DNA of 9,938 nucleotides from assembly GCA_964473355.1 (NCBI GenBank), contig CAYYOS010000093.1, forward strand, positions 1 through 9,938, written 5' to 3'. Of this stretch, positions 6,570 through 9,938 are shown in pieces. The DNA comes from CAYYOS01 sp964473355. GTDB lineage: Bacteria; Pseudomonadota; Gammaproteobacteria; Burkholderiales; REEB80. The translations under genes were made by a program, and so were the position numbers. Under the pieces are notes generated by a model. That model made no database searches and was not told the DNA's origin. It worked only from the letters and a program-made list of their open reading frames with translations. The first letter of the stretch is position 1. Each line of letters starts with the position of its first letter.

Positions 6570-7496
6570 CTAATCCTGGTTAGCCCGTAATTTAAAACAC
6601 TGCCCATCTTCAGCAAAAGCCACGGGTCCCGCGAAATGTTTACGGATTTGACGTTTAGATTCCGCCTCCCGCCCTAGCGTGCGTTGCATGCGATGGGATA
6701 ACACCAATTGCTTTATCTTCGCGGCCGCCGCAATCTCGCCGATCACCGATGGCGGCATATGCAGCTTGCGCACCCCGCCGTCTGCCCCATGGGGAACCGC
6801 GTGGTGGGCCACTAGCAAATCAACGCCCGCAGCCAGGTTGGGAAGCGTGCTGTCTTCCCCGCTGGTGTCCCCGCTGAATGCGACCGAGCGCCCGCCAATG
6901 TCAATGCGCCAAGCCAGCGACGGTAACGCGCCGTGATGCACGGGCGACGCGGATATTCTAAATTGCAGATCTTCCGCTACTTGCTGCACCGCCGTGCCAT
7001 TCGCGGATACATTAGTTGGGGTTAGCTTAAACCCGCCCTCGCCGGATAAATAGCCAGCAAGGTAGCGGAACGATCCTGCTGGCGCCGCAAACATCGACTG
7101 CACAAATGCAACGGTATCGGGCATAACTGAATTGCCCGTGGGGCCATAGATGGGCAGGTCCCGCTTGCGCTCCGTGAAGTACGCGGCCTTCATCAACGCC
7201 GGCAAGTCTGCGCTGTGGTCCACGTGTAAATGACTGAGCAACACCACGTCCAAATCCTCGATGCGCGCGCCGCTCTGTTCATAGCGCAGCATGCTGCCCG
7301 GCCCCATATCCACCAGAATGCGCGCCTTACCGTTGTGCCATACGAGATAGCCACTGGAAGCACGCTGGTCCGTCGACTCGGGGCCGCCGGACCCCAATAT
7401 CTGCACACCTATTCCTGCGCCACCACAGGTTTGCCCGGCATGGACGCTAACCGCAAAAAAGAAACCGGTTAACGCATGAAGCAATTTGAGTTTCAT
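6570..7496 (-). CDS. Exported metallo-beta-lactamase-fold hydrolase
   Basis: The predicted 308-residue protein has an N-terminal signal peptide (MKLKLLHALTGFFFAVSVHA, likely cleaved after Ala20), so it should act in the periplasm or outside. The metal-binding motif LSHLHVDH supplies His89, His91, Asp93 and His94. Further likely ligands are His187/His188 (PVHHG), Asp210 (FSGDTS) and His268 (VLSHRM). This arrangement fits the two-zinc RNase Z/arylsulfatase-like branch of the superfamily rather than true class B beta-lactamases. Export argues against tRNA processing, and the substrate cannot be assigned; a phosphodiester or sulfate ester hydrolase is possible. The frame stays open upstream to 7751, but that extension overlaps the neighbouring acetyltransferase gene and would bury the signal peptide, so I chose the ATG at 7496. 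A sigma70-type promoter lies about 65-95 bases upstream. Confidence 0.88.
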   Translation of the reverse strand: MKLKLLHALTGFFFAVSVHAGQTCGGAGIGVQILGSGGPESTDQRASSGYLVWHNGKARILVDMGPGSMLRYEQSGARIEDLDVVLLSHLHVDHSADLPALMKAAYFTERKRDLPIYGPTGNSVMPDTVAFVQSMFAAPAGSFRYLAGYLSGEGGFKLTPTNVSANGTAVQQVAEDLQFRISASPVHHGALPSLAWRIDIGGRSVAFSGDTSGEDSTLPNLAAGVDLLVAHHAVPHGADGGVRKLHMPPSVIGEIAAAAKIKQLVLSHRMQRTLGREAESKRQIRKHFAGPVAFAEDGQCFKLRANQD

Positions 7497-7562
7497 TTGC
7501 GCTTTCTTAAAGATTAACGACAAAACTTTAACCGCGTGATCGAAATTAGCGGCGGGAACCAA

Positions 7563-7591
7563 AGTATTCTCGCCACAAGTGCCGCTGTCAA
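7563..7591 (-). promoter_or_regulatory. Sigma70-type promoter for the MBL-fold hydrolase gene
   Basis: On the minus strand a perfect -35 TTGACA (7591-7586) is separated by exactly 17 bases from AATACT (7568-7563), which matches four of six bases of the -10 consensus. Transcription would start near 7555, giving a leader of about 60 bases before the ATG at 7496. The promoter lies in the 157-base gap after the acetyltransferase gene, so the hydrolase can be expressed independently of it. Confidence 0.6.
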
Positions 7592-7653
7592 GCACACTGG
7601 ATGAGAGCGCAGAAATGCGCACCCGCCGGGCATAGTAATCAATACTATCAACG

Positions 7654-8190
7654 TTAGCGGTGCACAGCATAGAACCATGCGTCGCGCGGTTCCGGTGATA
7701 AGTTGGGTCGTACCGTGTACCGAGCCAGAAGACCTTCCCTAGAAAATCCACTTTTTTCTAGGGCGCGCACCGACGCATGGTTTTCTACGTCGCAGGTCGC
7801 CTCAACCCGGAAAAACGGACCCGACAGGGCAATATTGACGAAGGCCAAAAGCGCTTCCGGCATTAGTCCTTGACCCCAGTGCTCACGAGCCAGCACATAA
7901 CCCACGTTGGCGCTAAATCCGCTAAGACGCGCATCGAGCATGCCGATAGGCCGGCCCGCAGGTTTTAATGTGAGGAGATAAGGCATCGAGAAACCGCCGC
8001 TGATCTTGACTATGCATGAATTGATGAAATCGCGGGTAATGTCTACCGACGGGTGCGGCGTCCATGTCATGTAGCGACCGACCTCGGGGTCTTGGCAGTA
8101 CGCGTTGAAAATTATCTCGGCGTCTGTTGGTTCCGGCAAGCGCAAGCTAAGGCGTTCGGTCTCGAAGTGTGGCGGCAAGGCTGAAATCAT
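7654..8190 (-). CDS. GNAT acetyltransferase, RimJ/RimL type
   Basis: This is a probable acetyl-CoA-dependent N-acetyltransferase. The 178-residue product from the ATG begins in the typical RimJ/RimL style (PPHFETERLSLRLPEPTDA). It carries motif A around residues 96-118 (VGYVLAREHWGQGLMPEA), where the W-G-Q-G-L loop would bind the acetyl-CoA pyrophosphate. Motif B-like VENHASVRALEKSGF follows from about residue 135. RimJ, RimL and RimI modify ribosomal-protein N-termini, but many relatives act on antibiotics, amino acids or unknown amines, and the target here cannot be assigned. A TTG at 8214 would add eight residues; neither start has a good ribosome-binding site, and I chose ATG because the family usually begins just before this PPxFETERL segment. 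The lipoprotein gene lies 99 bases upstream on the same strand. Confidence 0.88.
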   Translation of the reverse strand: MISALPPHFETERLSLRLPEPTDAEIIFNAYCQDPEVGRYMTWTPHPSVDITRDFINSCIVKISGGFSMPYLLTLKPAGRPIGMLDARLSGFSANVGYVLAREHWGQGLMPEALLAFVNIALSGPFFRVEATCDVENHASVRALEKSGFSREGLLARYTVRPNLSPEPRDAWFYAVHR

Positions 8191-8245
8191 GTAGCGTAGT
8201 GCAACTCTAGACAATCTTCGTATGAAGCGCGAGGACCAAAGCTAA

Positions 8246-8280
8246 ACTCAAAATCACCGAGTCGCTTAAAGACGGCTCGG
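8246..8280 (-). terminator. Possible terminator after the lipoprotein gene
   Basis: An inverted repeat spans 8257-8280: CCGAG-T-CG and CG-G-CTCGG around an 8-base loop. In minus-strand RNA it forms 5 bp, one C-A mismatch and 2 bp. It lies 9 bases after the lipoprotein stop and is followed on that strand by TGATTTTGAG, an imperfect T-tract. The position is right for a terminator. The pairing is slightly better in plus-strand RNA (T-G wobble), which lowers confidence. Confidence 0.4.
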
Positions 8281-8289
8281 GCACACCGG

Positions 8290-9360
8290 CTAGCATGTTT
8301 GTCCGGCGCGCGCATGCTGAATTGCCTGCTGGATTGCGGCATCCAAACTTGAAATATCTGCTTTATAGATTTCGAAATAACGTGCGCCGTTCTTTATCCC
8401 GTAACACACCGCATCGTTAAGGCTTCCTCGCATGCGATTTTGTGGGTCGTTGCTGGATGACCAAATCGTTTGGAAAGCAGGGGCCGCGCGATTGCTAATC
8501 GATGCGTCAACTTGCGCCAGGCGCGCGCTGCCCAGCGCGTTGAGGTCTGCCGCAAATACAGTGGTTTGCGCGCTTTTTGTCAGCGCGTGGGTCATCACCT
8601 CGGTATAAAATGCTTTGCCGTCGTTATCCGGTATGCAAATGACACCAACCGGCGCCGAAATAAATAGCCTTGTCGAAAAGGCAGCGGCGTGCGCGTCTAC
8701 TGTAGATTTCCACGCGTTCAAGTAGCTACTGCGATTGTAGGCGGTGCCGCCGCTTAAGACGCCGTTCTGGCAGCCGATGATAGACATCTCTGCCACAGGA
8801 ACGCCGTCCGATACGGCATAAAGTAGGCTAGTGTCGCCGCGCGCCTGAATGTGTGCGGCGAGGGCGGCCACGAATCGGGCATAGCGTGAAACAAAAATGG
8901 TATCCCAAGGCAAGGGCTCTGTTACCGTCATGCCCATAGGCGTGTTGTATGTGTAGGTGGCAACCCCCAACCCAAAGAGCCAACTCGGAATGCCAATGGA
9001 GGATGCGCCCACGTGCAGGGTGAGCTGCTTGCCGCGAGCGCGCACGGCGTCAAAGGCAGCGTCTAGTGTTGACCAATCGTAGCTGCCATCTTGTGGCTCC
9101 AACACTCTCCAGGCGGTGCGAAAGGCGAGCCCATCCACCGTTGCGCGTGCGGCAAAATCATCGAGCACCGATTTGGTGTCGCCCACATCCATCAGCGCGA
9201 ATACTTTGGAGAGCTGCGCGGGCGGCGTCGGTTCGGCTGGCGCGGAGGTAGAGCCACCTCCTGAACCGCCCCCGCCCCCGCAGGCGCTGGTTAGCAATGC
9301 GAGCATGACTACCTGCCAACGCAACGATAAGTTGAGATTTTTATGCCAGGATGCCCGCAC
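8290..9360 (-). CDS. Lipoprotein with glycoside-hydrolase-like (TIM-barrel) domain
   Basis: The 356-residue product is a predicted lipoprotein. A short basic start and hydrophobic stretch lead to the lipobox-like LTSAC with lipidation Cys27, followed by a Gly/Ser/Pro linker to about residue 49. Gly at +2 suggests outer-membrane sorting. The rest resembles clan-A glycoside hydrolases: WRVLEPQDGSYDW (84-96), then LDAAFDAVRARGKQLTLHV, is the strand-2 pattern of GH42/GH39-like barrels. Candidate catalytic acids are Glu191 (VPVAEMS) and Glu330 (YFEIY), but I cannot confirm them. The last residue is Cys356. No signature assigns a GH family or substrate, so a carbohydrate role is inference. The GTG start has GGGGAG 9 bases upstream, and an in-frame TAA directly before it rules out a longer protein. 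The gene stands apart, 128 bases from its upstream neighbour. Confidence 0.82.
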   Translation of the reverse strand: MRASWHKNLNLSLRWQVVMLALLTSACGGGGGSGGGSTSAPAEPTPPAQLSKVFALMDVGDTKSVLDDFAARATVDGLAFRTAWRVLEPQDGSYDWSTLDAAFDAVRARGKQLTLHVGASSIGIPSWLFGLGVATYTYNTPMGMTVTEPLPWDTIFVSRYARFVAALAAHIQARGDTSLLYAVSDGVPVAEMSIIGCQNGVLSGGTAYNRSSYLNAWKSTVDAHAAAFSTRLFISAPVGVICIPDNDGKAFYTEVMTHALTKSAQTTVFAADLNALGSARLAQVDASISNRAAPAFQTIWSSSNDPQNRMRGSLNDAVCYGIKNGARYFEIYKADISSLDAAIQQAIQHARAGQTC

Positions 9361-9429
9361 TTAATTTGTCTCCCCCCGATTTTTAATGCAAACCAGTTAA
9401 GATTTGTTCGCGACCGACGCTAGCAAATT

Positions 9430-9456
9430 ATTATACATGTGAGCCGCAGACTTTAA
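9430..9456 (-). promoter_or_regulatory. Possible promoter for the lipoprotein gene
   Basis: A perfect -10 hexamer TATAAT lies on the minus strand (9435-9430), about 70 bases before the GTG start. The best -35 is the weak TTAAAG (9456-9451) with a short 15-base spacer. TG immediately precedes the -10, one base off the extended -10 spacing. It is the only promoter-like element I see in the 128-base gap. Confidence 0.4.
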
Positions 9457-9488
9457 CTTGTGGTGGGGCTGTGTTTCTTGAGCGCGAA

Positions 9489-9938
9489 TTAACACGCGAG
9501 AATTTTTTTAGGCTCTGGCCATATATAACGACAGTTGGGCGCAGAACCACCGCCAGGATCTTCCTTGATTTTGGTTTCTACGGTTGATGCGCCCAGATGT
9601 TCGTAGAATCGTCGCGCCGGATAATTCGTTTCCATTACCCAGAGGTATACGCCGATTTGCGGGTAGAGAGTATTTAACCATTCCGCTGCCGCCTTCATCA
9701 GCGCGGAACCGAGGCCCGTACGTTTGCGCTCGCGGGCCACGTGAAGATTGTCTATATAAGAGCCCCACATGGAATCTTCGCCGCCAAACGCGCAGATGAA
9801 TCCGACTAGGGCTTGGTTGTCTACAGCCAAACAGACAAATTGATCGGGTCGATCTTGGGCCAGGCGCTCGCACCAAACCTTTAGGCGATTGGAAAAAACA
9901 TCGCCGTCAAGAAAAGCATCCGGCATCACTCCCCGATA
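9489..9938 (-). CDS. GNAT acetyltransferase (5' end outside window)
   Basis: This is a probable acetyl-CoA-dependent N-acetyltransferase of the generic Acetyltransf_1 type. The frame is open to the window edge: upstream of the GTG at 9929 it reads Tyr-Arg-Gly, giving YRGVMPDAFLD, a common motif near the start of this subfamily. I therefore treat it as partial, probably lacking some 20-30 N-terminal residues. Motif A reads DNLHVARERKRTGLGSALM, with R-x-x-G-L-G as the acetyl-CoA-binding loop. YLWVMETNYPARRFYEHLGA is the motif B region, where the NxxARxFYExLG pattern is characteristic. The substrate is unknown. It is unrelated in detail to the RimJ/RimL-type GNAT elsewhere in the window, so the two are not a recent duplication. 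Confidence 0.88.
   Translation of the reverse strand, partial: YRGVMPDAFLDGDVFSNRLKVWCERLAQDRPDQFVCLAVDNQALVGFICAFGGEDSMWGSYIDNLHVARERKRTGLGSALMKAAAEWLNTLYPQIGVYLWVMETNYPARRFYEHLGASTVETKIKEDPGGGSAPNCRYIWPEPKKILAC

Noticed and set aside
7217..7226. Other CACGTG cores (near 7220, 9010 and 9738) as further parS sites
   Set aside because: The flanking bases do not continue the TGTTT/AAACA arms; they lie in coding sequence and match only the hexamer core or a few bases more.
7632..7648. ATAGTA-ATCAA-TACTAT inverted repeat after the RimJ/RimL-type gene
   Set aside because: It is only 6 AT-rich base pairs with no T-tract, too weak to call a terminator and plausible by chance.
7497..7751. Upstream in-frame extension of the MBL-fold gene to 7751
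   Set aside because: It overlaps the 3' end of the acetyltransferase gene on the same strand, contains the promoter, and would place 85 unrelated residues before a clear signal peptide.
8879..8894. Half-parS TGTTTCACG on the minus strand
   Set aside because: Only one arm matches; the other half bears no resemblance to parS, and the site is inside the lipoprotein gene.
9483..9510. CGCG repeats before a run of seven T as a plus-strand terminator
   Set aside because: The arms pair over only 4 bases, and the T-run is the coding sequence for Lys-Lys-Ile at the end of the minus-strand acetyltransferase.

Overview
The window reads as a chromosomal replication-origin region of a gammaproteobacterium. 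The evidence is protein-level: the DnaA fragment, the beta clamp and an 814-residue GyrB align closely with the E. coli proteins, and the GyrB carries the long C-terminal-half insertion typical of gammaproteobacterial GyrB. I cannot name an order or genus with confidence. Base composition is moderate and uneven: AT-rich in much of dnaA/dnaN, visibly more GC-rich after gyrB.

Region 1 (1-4608, + strand) is the replication block: the 3' part of dnaA (its 5' end lies before the window), a 189-base intergenic region, dnaN and gyrB. The usual order in this group is dnaA-dnaN-recF-gyrB. Here recF is missing and only 27 bases separate dnaN from gyrB. Sixteen of those bases are a near-perfect ParB-binding parS site, placed immediately after the dnaN stop codon. 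This is the most notable observation in the window: it puts an origin-proximal chromosome-segregation centromere in the slot normally held by recF.

Region 2 (4609-6420, + strand) is a 97-base spacer with an inverted repeat, followed by a two-gene ABC-2 exporter: an ATPase and a membrane permease overlapping by 4 bases, resembling E. coli YadG/YadH. Both genes probably start with TTG.

Region 3 (6421-6569) is a convergent junction with two hairpins, one reading out of each side.

Region 4 (6570-9938, - strand) is accessory: an exported metallo-beta-lactamase-fold hydrolase with its own recognisable promoter, a RimJ/RimL-type GNAT acetyltransferase, a lipoprotein with a glycoside-hydrolase-like (TIM-barrel type) domain, and a second GNAT acetyltransferase truncated by the window end. 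If replication runs rightward from an origin near dnaA, these genes are transcribed head-on to the fork. They show no evident shared pathway.

No rRNA, tRNA, CRISPR array, transposon or prophage gene was recognised, and there is no gene-free stretch longer than 300 bases. I do not see a convincing undescribed multi-gene system here.
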